DNA of 64,000 nt from Xenococcus sp. PCC 7305. GTDB taxonomy: Bacteria > Cyanobacteriota > Cyanobacteriia > Cyanobacteriales > Xenococcaceae. Shown here in pieces: positions 37,151 to 45,823 of this stretch. The notes beneath the pieces were generated by a model. That model made no database searches, had not been told where the DNA came from, and saw only the letters and a program-made list of their open reading frames with translations. A program made the position numbers and the translations under genes. The stretch covers positions 1 through 64,000 of the forward strand of contig NZ_ALVZ01000224.1 of the NCBI RefSeq assembly GCF_000332055.1, in the 5' to 3' direction. The first letter of the stretch is position 1; the number at the start of each line of letters is the position of its first letter.

Positions 37151-39076
37151 CTAGGAGATGATTAAAACTAGAGCAAAAACTATTAAATACAGCACTGGAT
37201 AGCCCCAGATAGTAAACTGGTCAAGTTCCTCGGCCTTTTCTGCTTCGCCAGAAATCTCCAAACGTCTTAAATATACATTAAGCAGTACAATTACCCCGCT
37301 GATGAGAAACATCGCAATTAAAATTTCGTCGAGAAATGTGACATAGCCGAGACGAGGTAATTCGTCAGATAAGGTGAAGTTGAAGGCAATAAAAAGCAAT
37401 AAGTTTCCACTGGCAATGTCAACTCGTTTGCCATAATCTCGGAGGAAAAAAGGCAGCCAAGAGACAATAATAATCACAAAAATAGGGATAAACAAACGCA
37501 GAACATAGTAGTTGAGATGCCGTTTCGCCTGAAAATGAAAGGAAAAGCGGCTACTAAAATCCCCTGTGTTAAGATTTTGGCGAGATATTGTAACCCCAGA
37601 ACTAGTAACAACCCACTCTTCCTCCCCAAGTTGTTGACCGACTTCACTAAACCCTTCCAATTCTTCGTAAATATAAAATCTCTCGGGTAAAATTGAGTCG
37701 ATATGAATGTAAAAGTCTTGTTTATCGAGAGGATACTGTCTGAAATCGAAATCTGGAGCTTGTAATGTTGTGGTAAATCGCTCGAAATAAAACACTCTTC
37801 CATCGGACAAGACGACCGCCAGAGTGTTTTGGGAAAAACGCTTACCTTGCTGATTAAAAATCGTAAATGTAGGAAGTGTTAAGCCTTGTTCGGTTACAAA
37901 ACGAGCAAAATTATCACTTCTAAATTGCTTAAAACGACATTGACAGGTATCGGGACTAAAGGCCAAATTAGAATCTTCATATTCCATACGAAGACTAGCA
38001 ACAATACCAAAATTCTCTTCTTTTTGATTGATACCTGTAATTTGTTGTAGCTTGAGCCCGATCTGCACAGGAGTCGGTTGTTGCAAAATTGGGGGGCCAA
38101 TTGGTTCGGCCTCACCCGTTAAAACTTCAGGTCGATTAATCCCAATTAGCAGACGATACTCTCCATTTGTGGGAGGTTTATTTTCTGGGTTACTGAGAAT
38201 TTTTAATTGGAAATCGGAATTTTGCCGATCCTGAAATTCGTATTCAAACTTTGCTTGAGTTTGTTCTCCTAAAGAGTTGTCCCTTCTCAATAATTTATTA
38301 CCATAATCTCGCAGCTCAATAATCGGTTTGAGATCTCCAGATATGGCTTCAACCCAAACATATAGATTATCACCAGCTTTGAAATCTTTGAGGCTCAAAG
38401 TCCTTGAGGGGTTGTCGGCACTCAAAGAACCCGAAACGGTTTCTACCGAAAGATTGGGGTCAGCAAGAATTGTTTCTAGACTAGCAATTTGCGCGTCTGT
38501 GGATTCGGCTTCTCCTGTAAGAACTTCGGGTTGGTCAATCCCTAGCAGTAAATTGTATTCACCAAATGTTCTTGTGTAAACTGAGCTGGAAACTATTAGT
38601 TGATAGTCCCCAACTTCCCGAACTTGGAACTCAAAGGCTGCATCATAGCCTTCGCCGCTATCATCATCCCAAGTCAAAAAAGTAGCATTGGCAAAATTAG
38701 AAAACATCTCCAGGGGATCTTGACCCTTGGCAACTGCTTGCTCTTTTTGCTTCCTAAAATCAGTTCTGAGATTTGACCAGTCTGAACGCTGGTTTGAGAG
38801 TGCAATTATGGGGTCTAAATTGCCTGATACGCCCTTTATGTAGGCATAAAAAGTTTCTCCTGGTTGCAGATCGGCAATTGTATAAACGTCAGTTTCCCCA
38901 GCATCAAGAGAACCTGTTAAACTCTGAACTGCCGCTGATGAGGGGGCCTGAGCCGTAGCCGAATTTAGAAGCAAGCTCAAAGCTAACCCCAACAAAAACA
39001 AGACCGAACAGAAGCTATAGGGAATTTTCTGGCGGAGCCGATATAAAATTCGAGTTATTCCTTGGATAAAAACCAC
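37151..39076 (-). CDS. Pentameric ligand-gated ion channel with two N-terminal PPC-like domains
   Basis: A 641-aa protein from GTG 39076. A signal peptide (about 1-42) is followed by two related beta domains (about 45-185 and 212-325), each with a GSLDAGETDVYTI/GSLSADNPSRTLSL-like start and a TGEAE end, resembling bacterial pre-peptidase C-terminal jelly-rolls. The pLGIC extracellular beta-sandwich covers about 325-520. M1 is at 522-546 with the conserved Pro, pore helix M2 about 550-570 (followed by the M2-M3 loop with LPRLGY), M3 581-603 and M4 621-640. No Cys-loop cysteines are seen, as in other bacterial members. It lies 19 bp after cphA on the same strand. The ligand is unknown. Confidence 0.85.
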   Translation of the reverse strand: MVFIQGITRILYRLRQKIPYSFCSVLFLLGLALSLLLNSATAQAPSSAAVQSLTGSLDAGETDVYTIADLQPGETFYAYIKGVSGNLDPIIALSNQRSDWSNLRTDFRKQKEQAVAKGQDPLEMFSNFANATFLTWDDDSGEGYDAAFEFQVREVGDYQLIVSSSVYTRTFGEYNLLLGIDQPEVLTGEAESTDAQIASLETILADPNLSVETVSGSLSADNPSRTLSLKDFKAGDNLYVWVEAISGDLKPIIELRDYGNKLLRRDNSLGEQTQAKFEYEFQDRQNSDFQLKILSNPENKPPTNGEYRLLIGINRPEVLTGEAEPIGPPILQQPTPVQIGLKLQQITGINQKEENFGIVASLRMEYEDSNLAFSPDTCQCRFKQFRSDNFARFVTEQGLTLPTFTIFNQQGKRFSQNTLAVVLSDGRVFYFERFTTTLQAPDFDFRQYPLDKQDFYIHIDSILPERFYIYEELEGFSEVGQQLGEEEWVVTSSGVTISRQNLNTGDFSSRFSFHFQAKRHLNYYVLRLFIPIFVIIIVSWLPFFLRDYGKRVDIASGNLLLFIAFNFTLSDELPRLGYVTFLDEILIAMFLISGVIVLLNVYLRRLEISGEAEKAEELDQFTIWGYPVLYLIVFALVLIIS

Positions 39077-39095
39077 ATGTTTACAGATTCGAGTT

Positions 39096-41732
39096 TTAAT
39101 TATTGCTCATTGTCCCATGATTCATTTCTTTCTCAATTATCGCGATCGCGCTGGCAACAGACTCAGGGAAAATTACCACTAAATTTCCCGTTTCGGCATT
39201 TTTAAATGCTGTTTGCATCGCTTCAGCTTCATCAAGAATAGTTTCATAGGAGAGATTGGGATTTTCCTGAAGAACCCCTTTAGAAATTAGATCGGCTACT
39301 TCCCCAGGCTCGCGATCGCGTTTATCATAATCTTCTTTAATAATGATTTGATCAAATACTTGAGCCGCGATTTCTCCGAGTAAGATTAAATCTTCATTTC
39401 TGCGATCGCCAGGACCGCCGATAATGCCGATTCTCCGTCCTTGCCAATTCTGGACAAAACTACCAACAGCTCTGTAACCGTGAGGATTATGGGCATAATC
39501 TAGTAAAACTTTATAATCACCCACATCAAAGAGATTCATTCTCCCAGGAGTTTGTTGAGCCGAGGGATTAAAGGTTCTAACTCCCCTCCGAATAGTCTCA
39601 ATATCAACTCCCTGGGCAAAACTAGCCAAACAAGCAGCTAAGGCATTAGCAATCATAAAGTCTGCCATGCCTGCCATGGTTACTGGACAGTTGACAGCTT
39701 TTTCTACTCTGATAGTCCAATCACCCTCTAAAATGGAAATATAACCATTTTCATATACCGCAGCTAATCCCTTGCGCCGAGTATGTTCGACAATAATCGG
39801 ATTATCAGGATTCATGGAAAAATAGGCAATTTTACAATTAAGCTTCTCCGCCATTGCCGCAACCAAAGGATCATCAGCATTCAAAACCGCATAGCCATCA
39901 GCTTTGACCGTTTCTGCGATAACCCCTTTGACCTTGGCCATTTGCTCAATGGTATTAATATCACCTAGCCCCAAATGGTCGGCCGCGACATTGAGCACCA
40001 CTCCAATATCACAAGAATCAAAGGCTAAGCCCGATCGCAGAATCCCACCTCTAGCAGATTCTAAAATTGCGACTTCGACTGTAGGATCTTTAAGAATCAT
40101 GCTGGCACTATAGGGCCCGGTATTATCTCCTTTCTCAGCTAAATAGTCCCCGATGTAAACCCCATCTGTGCTGGTGAACCCAACTGTTTTTCCTGTTTGG
40201 CGATAAATATGCGCCGTCAGGCGAGTGGTGGTTGTTTTACCATTGGTCCCTGTGATCGCAACAATTGGGATGCGAGAAGGCGTGTTGGGAGGAAAGAGCA
40301 TATCGAGAACCGACGCGCCAACATTACGGGGTAATCCCTGGCTGGGGGCCGCATGCATCCGAAAACCTGGTGCGGCATTAACTTCGACGACCACCCCATT
40401 AGCTTCTCTTAGGGGTTTACTAATATCGGGAGTGACCACATCAATGCCTGCAATATCCAAACCAATTATCTTGGCAACTCGTTGGGCGATCCAAACATTT
40501 TCGGGATGAATCTCATCGGTGCGATCTATGGCGATACCGCCTGTACTCAGATTCGCTGTTGCCCTTAAATAGGCAATATCACCTTTGGGCAACACAGTTG
40601 TTAATTGATAACCCTGCTTTTCTAAAACCCCCAGAGAAGTTTGATCAACAATAATTTTTGTCAGAATATTATCGTGACCATCGCCTCTTCTGGGATCATT
40701 ATTGGTGATCTTAATCAATTCGGCGATCGTGGTCGCCCCATCACCAACGACATGAGCCGGAATTCTTTCTGCCACCGCAATCACCTTGCCATTCACGACT
40801 AATATGCGGTGATCGTTGCCCAGATAATAATGTTCGACAATTACAGAACGAGTTTTGGAAGCATCACTTGCCAAATCGTAGGCGGCCTCTGCCTCTGACC
40901 AGCTATTGATATCTATCGTGATGCCTCGCCCGTGATTACCATCTAGAGGCTTAATTACAATGGGATAACCTCCCAACCTAGCGATCGCCTCTTCTAATTC
41001 ATCCAAATACTGAATTACTTCGCCTTGGGGAACGGGAATACCAGAATCGCCTAGGATAGTTTTTGTGCCTTCTTTATCACAGGCCAATTCCACGCCTAAG
41101 ATGCTAGTATTACCTGTTAAAGTTGCCTGGATACGTTTTTGTCTGACCCCATAGCCTAGTTGCAACATCGCACGGGTACTGAGCCACATCCAAGGAATTT
41201 TACGGGTTTCGACTTCTTTGATAATAGTCTCGGTAGAAGGGCCCAAAGCAGTACTAGCACGTAACTCTTTGAGATCGCTGATATCTTGCGCCAACTCATC
41301 AGGGGAATAGCTGCCAGTCTCGACAATGGAGTTGCAAAGCCTCACCGCTGCGCGACCTGCGTAACGACCGGCTTGTTCTTCTATATATTCATAGACGACA
41401 TTAAACACCCCGACTTCTGCGGTTTCTCTAGTGCGGCCAAAACCAACCAACATTCCTGCTAGTTCCTGTAATTCCAGGGCGACATGCTCAACAATATGTC
41501 CCATGAGGGTTCCTTCCTGAACTCTTTCGAGAAAGCCACCTCGATGCCCAGGAGAACAATAATGCTCAATCAAACTTGGTAGCGTCTTAATTAAGCCATC
41601 ATAAAAGCCAGGAATTTCATTGGAAGTTACTTCTGTTAACTCTTCGAGATCTAGTCTCATTACAATGAGTTTATTCCGTTTAATACTCCAGTAATTGGGC
41701 CCTCTTAATGTTTGGGTTTTGAGTATTTTCAT
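39096..41732 (-). CDS. cphA: Cyanophycin synthetase
   Basis: An 878-aa enzyme that builds the poly-Asp backbone and adds Arg, using two ATP sites. The N-terminal domain and ATP-grasp module (about 160-480) have YPIVIKPLDGNHGRGITI and VVEVNAAPGFRMH. The Mur-ligase-like module starts near 494 with VAITGTNGKTTTTRL, and the C-terminal lobe has LLDYAHNPHGYRAVG. All expected parts are present at normal length. It is preceded by cphB (144-bp gap) and followed by the pLGIC gene (19-bp gap). Confidence 0.96.
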   Translation of the reverse strand: MKILKTQTLRGPNYWSIKRNKLIVMRLDLEELTEVTSNEIPGFYDGLIKTLPSLIEHYCSPGHRGGFLERVQEGTLMGHIVEHVALELQELAGMLVGFGRTRETAEVGVFNVVYEYIEEQAGRYAGRAAVRLCNSIVETGSYSPDELAQDISDLKELRASTALGPSTETIIKEVETRKIPWMWLSTRAMLQLGYGVRQKRIQATLTGNTSILGVELACDKEGTKTILGDSGIPVPQGEVIQYLDELEEAIARLGGYPIVIKPLDGNHGRGITIDINSWSEAEAAYDLASDASKTRSVIVEHYYLGNDHRILVVNGKVIAVAERIPAHVVGDGATTIAELIKITNNDPRRGDGHDNILTKIIVDQTSLGVLEKQGYQLTTVLPKGDIAYLRATANLSTGGIAIDRTDEIHPENVWIAQRVAKIIGLDIAGIDVVTPDISKPLREANGVVVEVNAAPGFRMHAAPSQGLPRNVGASVLDMLFPPNTPSRIPIVAITGTNGKTTTTRLTAHIYRQTGKTVGFTSTDGVYIGDYLAEKGDNTGPYSASMILKDPTVEVAILESARGGILRSGLAFDSCDIGVVLNVAADHLGLGDINTIEQMAKVKGVIAETVKADGYAVLNADDPLVAAMAEKLNCKIAYFSMNPDNPIIVEHTRRKGLAAVYENGYISILEGDWTIRVEKAVNCPVTMAGMADFMIANALAACLASFAQGVDIETIRRGVRTFNPSAQQTPGRMNLFDVGDYKVLLDYAHNPHGYRAVGSFVQNWQGRRIGIIGGPGDRRNEDLILLGEIAAQVFDQIIIKEDYDKRDREPGEVADLISKGVLQENPNLSYETILDEAEAMQTAFKNAETGNLVVIFPESVASAIAIIEKEMNHGTMSNN

Positions 41733-41858
41733 CTTATCTTGATTTTTACAGGTTATAACAGGAGCAAAAAGGCAATGTTTAATATATCAGTCTCTCGTTG
41801 CTTGGATAGAGGAAACTGTTCACCAAGAACATTTTGCAATTGTTATGGTCAACTTTTA

Positions 41859-41882
41859 ACTGCTAACTACTAACTGCTAACT
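41859..41882. repeat. Heptamer tract (CTAACTA/CTAACTG units)
   Basis: Three tandem variants of a 7-bp unit overlap the end of cphB, in the gap before cphA. Confidence 0.55.
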
Positions 41883-42737
41883 GATTGGCTGATTGTTTAG
41901 TAAATCGTAGCGATCGCCGTAATGCAATAAGTGCAATCTAATATTATGCATGCCAATGGGTTCTGTCCCTTGAACTTGGTCACGATTATTGCCAGACACC
42001 TGAGTTGCATCAACAATAGTAACTGTCCCACAACCTAAAACCCTAATAGTGCCGTCACTTTCGAACATGGCGCAAGTATCCTCATCTATCCCCACACCCA
42101 ATAAATTGGGATGGGCAGAAATCGCACTCAAAAGCCTTGCCAGGCGATTCCGATTGTGAAAATGCTGATCGACTAAAACTTCGGGAATGATACCAAAACC
42201 AATTGCCATATCCACCAAGGCACGATTGGGGCATTCTCCACTGCCACCACCAGAAATCATTTGTGAACCCATAACCGCAGCGCCAGCACTAGTTCCGGCC
42301 AAAGCAATTTCTTTCTTTTTCACTCGCTCGATAATGAGATTCATCAGAGGAGTTTCTGCCAACAAGCCACAGAGCCTTAGTTGATCTCCACCAGTCATGA
42401 AAATACCAGTGCATTCTTCGACAAATTCTAGATATCTGCTGTCACTACCGCGATCGCGATCGCGCACATCTAAAACTTGAATATCTTTTACTCCCATAGA
42501 CTGAAAAATCTGGAAATAACGTTCACCGATAATAGCTGGCTCGCGAGATGCTGAGGGAATAATTCCAATCTTGGCCTCAGGGCCACCAGAACGGTCACAA
42601 AATGTTTGGAGAATTTCTTTTCCATGTACTTTGTCTTCTGCTCCACCAATTACAAGAATCGCTGTTTTAGTTGCTTGTGGAGGGGCAGTGGCTTCAATCT
42701 GGTTGTCAATCTTGAGCATAGCTTGGCTTACTATCAT
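41877..42737 (-). CDS. cphB: Cyanophycinase
   Basis: A 286-aa serine-type exopeptidase that releases beta-Asp-Arg dipeptides from cyanophycin. I place the start at ATG 42737 (MIVSQAM); ATG 42719 is also possible, and an upstream TTG is unlikely. The nucleophile elbow is LAGTSAGAAVMG with the catalytic Ser in GTSAGA, typical of peptidase family S51. The core ILVIGGAEDK and IIPSASREP are also kept. Placed before cphA on the same strand, it allows joint control of polymer storage and use. Confidence 0.95.
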   Translation of the reverse strand: MIVSQAMLKIDNQIEATAPPQATKTAILVIGGAEDKVHGKEILQTFCDRSGGPEAKIGIIPSASREPAIIGERYFQIFQSMGVKDIQVLDVRDRDRGSDSRYLEFVEECTGIFMTGGDQLRLCGLLAETPLMNLIIERVKKKEIALAGTSAGAAVMGSQMISGGGSGECPNRALVDMAIGFGIIPEVLVDQHFHNRNRLARLLSAISAHPNLLGVGIDEDTCAMFESDGTIRVLGCGTVTIVDATQVSGNNRDQVQGTEPIGMHNIRLHLLHYGDRYDLLNNQPIS

Positions 42738-42827
42738 CGGGATATTATAGATGCTTAGTGTGGTTGTTTTAAGGTTTTGTTTAGCTTTTAATCTTCCCAA
42801 ATTGGCTTATCTTTGTCAAACATGGGA

Positions 42828-42868
42828 AGGCAGAGGGCAGGGGGCAGATGGCAGATGGCAGATGGCAA
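42828..42868. repeat. Heptamer tracts (GGCAGAG and GGCAGAT units)
   Basis: Five or more tandem 7-mers, changing unit part-way, lie directly before the Uma2 remnant and may mark its broken 5' end. Confidence 0.65.
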
Positions 42869-42878
42869 TAATTTATTT

Positions 42879-43127
42879 ATGATGAGAATAAGAGGAACTC
42901 CCAATCATAATCTGATCTCAGGTAATTTTTACACTTTCCTCAAATTAGTTTTACGGGGCAAGGACCATAGGGTTTTTATGACTGATTTACGCCTCCAGAT
43001 TCCTCGATATAACGTTTATACCCATCCAGATATTATGGTAGTTAAAAACAAACTGGTTTTGCAGGATAATCGTAATGACACCGTTACAAATCCCTTAATG
43101 ATTTGCGAAGATATTAGACTAAGTTAA
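42879..43127 (+). pseudogene. Uma2-family (DUF820) endonuclease fragment
   Basis: An 82-codon frame contains NHNLISGNFYTFLKLVLRGK, HRVFMTDLRLQIPRYN, VYTHPDIMVV and DTVTNPLMICEDI. These are the internal segments of the cyanobacterial Uma2/DUF820 restriction-endonuclease-fold family, including the PD and the later E-containing core positions. The usual first 50 residues and the last 60 or so are missing, so it is a remnant. It starts just after a heptamer tract and ends 11 bp before trmD. Confidence 0.7.
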
Positions 43128-43138
43128 ATTTAAAAAGC

Positions 43139-43810
43139 ATGCATTTTGATATTGTTACTCTGTTTCCAGATTTTTTTACTTCTCCTCTTCAATCAAGTTT
43201 ACTTGGCAGAGCTTTAACTAATCAAATTGCCACTGTAAATTTAGTTAATCCTCGCGATTTTACGATAGATAAACATCACCGAGTTGATGATGAACCCTAT
43301 GGTGGTGGTGTGGGGATGTTACTTAAACCCGAGCCAATTTTTGCTGCGGTAGAATCTTTGGCGATCGCGCCTCGGCGAGAAGTGATTCTAGTGACACCCC
43401 AAGGTGAACCTCTCAAGCAATCATTGCTACAAGACTTTGCGGTTAATTATGATCAATTAGTGATCATTTGTGGACATTACGAAGGCGTAGATGAGCGCAT
43501 CCGCAGCCATTTAGTGACCAAGGAAATATCCTTGGGCGATTTTGTTTTGACCTGTGGCGAAATTCCTGCTTTAACCTTGATTAATGGGGTGGTGCGATTA
43601 TTACCAGGCACTGTTGGCAAAGTAGAGTCTCTGAAAAAAGAAAGTTTTGAAACTAATTTATTGGATTATCCTCAATATACAAGACCTGCTAAATTCCGCG
43701 ATTGGGAAGTGCCTGCTGTTTTGCGATCGGGAAATCATCAATTAATTGCCAAATGGCGACAACAACAACAATTACAAAGAACACGCGATCGCCGACCAGA
43801 TCTTTTATGA
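43139..43810 (+). CDS. trmD: tRNA (guanine(37)-N1)-methyltransferase
   Basis: A 223-aa SPOUT enzyme. It begins MHFDIVTLFPDFF, with YGGGVGMLLKPEP, ICGHYEGVDERIR and the trefoil-knot GDFVLTCGEIPALTLING, all diagnostic of TrmD. It methylates G37 of tRNAs reading CNN codons, which prevents +1 frameshifts; tRNA-Pro(GGG), encoded at 19293, is a usual substrate. The C-terminus is about normal length. Confidence 0.95.
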   Translation: MHFDIVTLFPDFFTSPLQSSLLGRALTNQIATVNLVNPRDFTIDKHHRVDDEPYGGGVGMLLKPEPIFAAVESLAIAPRREVILVTPQGEPLKQSLLQDFAVNYDQLVIICGHYEGVDERIRSHLVTKEISLGDFVLTCGEIPALTLINGVVRLLPGTVGKVESLKKESFETNLLDYPQYTRPAKFRDWEVPAVLRSGNHQLIAKWRQQQQLQRTRDRRPDLL

Positions 43811-43814
43811 GGTT

Positions 43815-43848
43815 TTAGGTGTTAGGTGTTAGGTGTTGGGTGTTGGGT
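43815..43848. repeat. Heptamer tract (TTAGGTG/TTGGGTG units)
   Basis: Five tandem variants of a 7-bp unit follow the trmD stop codon. Confidence 0.7.
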
Positions 43849-43928
43849 AAATGGGGAAAGTCCTAGCTTAAAGCCCTACTTTCGGGAAATAATAGAAAAA
43901 AATTGGGAACTTAATCTGTTCAAATTTG

Positions 43929-44543
43929 ATGAAAAAATCAGCAGCGAGATTGGGTATTGGTGGCCCTGTAGGCAGTGGCAAGACGGCGTTACTAGAATGT
44001 CTGGTTCCTTTGCTAATTAAAGAGGGATTGGAAGTTGCGATCGTCACCAACGATCTATTGACAACAGAAGATGCCGATCGCCTCAAGAATAAAGGAATCT
44101 TACCTCCAGAAAGAATTATTGGCGTCGAGACGGGAAGCTGTCCCCATACGGCAATTCGCGAAGATCCTAGTATGAACTTACTGGCAATTCAGGATCTAGA
44201 AATACTTTACCCGCAACTAGATCTAATCGCGATCGAAAGTGGTGGCGATAATTTAGCATCGACCTTTAGTTACGACTTGGTAGATGCTTATATTTTTGTG
44301 CTTGATGTTGGGGCAGGAGATGATATTCCTCGCAAAAATGGCCCTGGTTTTGTCCAGTCAGATTTAGCTGTAATCAATAAGATTGACATTGCACCTTATG
44401 TTGGAGCAGATTTAGAATTAATTCGTCGAGAAGCCCCGCTTTATCGTCAAGGAAAAGCGATCGCCTATACCAATTGCAAAACTGGAGAAGGTTTAGACAG
44501 CGTAATGCGTTTTATTTTAGAAAAGCTATTATTTGTAAGCTAA
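43929..44543 (+). CDS. ureG: Urease accessory GTPase UreG
   Basis: A 204-aa G3E GTPase from ATG 43929. P-loop GIGGPVGSGKTALLE, the metal-binding VETGSCPHTAIRED (CPH motif), LIAIESGGDN and INKIDI are all present. UreG uses GTP to load nickel into urease with UreD, UreE and UreF. None of those genes is nearby, which fits the scattered urease genes of many cyanobacteria. Confidence 0.95.
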   Translation: MKKSAARLGIGGPVGSGKTALLECLVPLLIKEGLEVAIVTNDLLTTEDADRLKNKGILPPERIIGVETGSCPHTAIREDPSMNLLAIQDLEILYPQLDLIAIESGGDNLASTFSYDLVDAYIFVLDVGAGDDIPRKNGPGFVQSDLAVINKIDIAPYVGADLELIRREAPLYRQGKAIAYTNCKTGEGLDSVMRFILEKLLFVS

Positions 44544-44615
44544 AATACTACGATGACTTTTACAAGAAATATCTAGAGCATTTATTTTAAGTCTAAAATT
44601 TCACCTGCAATTTTG

Positions 44616-44954
44616 ATGCTAACCTATTCCAAAGAATCCGCTCAACTCGAAAAAGCTGCCCAAGAAGAACGCAAAAAGCAAGAGCGACTACGCGATGTTT
44701 TATTGTTATTGCAACAATTAGTCGAACGAGAAGAAATTACCCTAAAGCTAATTATTGACTGTCTTTATGATGTAGGGACGATCAATATTATCAATAAAAA
44801 ATATCAGAATAGACCAACAAATCGTTTCCTCAAAGCGATCGCCCGGCTGTCGAAACCTGTCTTAAGAGCGGTAGCTTTGCGCTGGGTAAAAAAGAACTTA
44901 CCGACCTTATTGACCGATTGGCTAGAAGGCAAAGTATCATTCAACGACGAGTAA
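44616..44954 (+). CDS. Conserved cyanobacterial protein of unknown function
   Basis: A 112-aa soluble, basic, helical protein with a coiled-coil-like N-terminus (KAAQEERKKQERLRDVLLLL) and a C-terminal LRWVKKNLPTLLTDWLEGKV. I recall similar hypothetical proteins in cyanobacteria but no function. It lies 72 bp after ureG and may share its transcript. Confidence 0.6.
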   Translation: MLTYSKESAQLEKAAQEERKKQERLRDVLLLLQQLVEREEITLKLIIDCLYDVGTINIINKKYQNRPTNRFLKAIARLSKPVLRAVALRWVKKNLPTLLTDWLEGKVSFNDE

Positions 44955-45438
44955 AAACGTGATCGCGTTTCTCATGTTCATAAGATACATTTTGCTGTTA
45001 CCTATTCCCGATTCCCGATTCCCGATTCCCGATTCCCTAAAGCATATCCTTATGTATCCCACTAATTAGACAAGCGCTATAACAATTTTATTCTAAAACA
45101 TTTCTTAATTAAGATAAGTAACTACAATTAATAAAGATATATCAACTTTTACTGCTTAGTTTTAAAGAATATTCTATTTTCTAATATTAAGAGAAATTAT
45201 TCTCATCTTGCTTGTTACAATCACCTCATAGGTTTCTATGACACAGCAAATGCATAGTTAACAATAGTTGAACTAGTGTCTATAGTGCGAAATAAGTGGT
45301 AAGTAATATGTGGTGTTTATTGATTTGTAGATTTGTTTAATTATTACTAACTCCTCGCTTATTTGGGCCTGGAATTGCTAGTTGAACTTTTCAGTTTATC
45401 TTTACAACAACGAAAATATAAGTTTGGAGGGTTGAATT
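44955..45438. other. Gene-free stretch with TCCCGAT heptamers
   Basis: About four tandem copies of the 7-mer TCCCGAT (45004-45038) lie near the start. The rest is AT-rich and probably holds the promoter of the small membrane-protein gene. Nothing else was seen. Confidence 0.5.
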
Positions 45439-45594
45439 ATGAGAGGCGGAATGGTTTGGCATCCTGAAGAGGGAGATCAAAAAGTTAATCAATATCTCGA
45501 TAGTACTAATCACGCACCCTATGCAGTGATTGCAAGCATAATGTTGATTGCAATATGTGCTTTTACTGGATTAGTTTTAATGGGTACTTTTTAA
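45439..45594 (+). CDS. 51-aa single-pass membrane protein
   Basis: A 51-aa protein from ATG 45439, with a strong SD (GGAGGG, 8 bases upstream). A hydrophilic N-terminus (MRGGMVWHPEEGDQKVNQYL) is followed by one membrane helix (about 28-50, VIASIMLIAICAFTGLVLMG) ending at the C-terminus. A Rho-independent terminator follows 30 bp later. The unit structure (isolated, strong SD, own terminator) argues for a real, well-expressed gene. It lacks the ExxNGRxAM motif of high-light-inducible proteins. It may be a small subunit of a membrane complex. Confidence 0.7.
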   Translation: MRGGMVWHPEEGDQKVNQYLDSTNHAPYAVIASIMLIAICAFTGLVLMGTF

Positions 45595-45620
45595 ACTTTT
45601 TAATAAAAAATTATATAGAT

Positions 45621-45661
45621 AAATCAGTGGTGGAAGTAAGTTGAAACTGCTGATTTTTTTT
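45621..45661 (+). terminator. Rho-independent terminator of the 51-aa gene
   Basis: AAATCAG (45621-45627) pairs with CTGATTT (45650-45656); the T-run continues to 45661 directly after the stem. The loop is long (22 nt) and may form further pairs. Confidence 0.65.
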
Positions 45662-45823
45662 GTTTCTTTTCTTGTTCAATGCACCCTAACCCCAAAATAC
45701 TCCCACCTTCGGGTCGGAAAGCACATCAAAAAATCTTCTTGCCCTAGAATATTAGCACCTCACCAAAAAGCAAGCTCTGAGCCAACCTAGCAATTACAAA
45801 ACCTACCAGCAAGCAATATTAAG

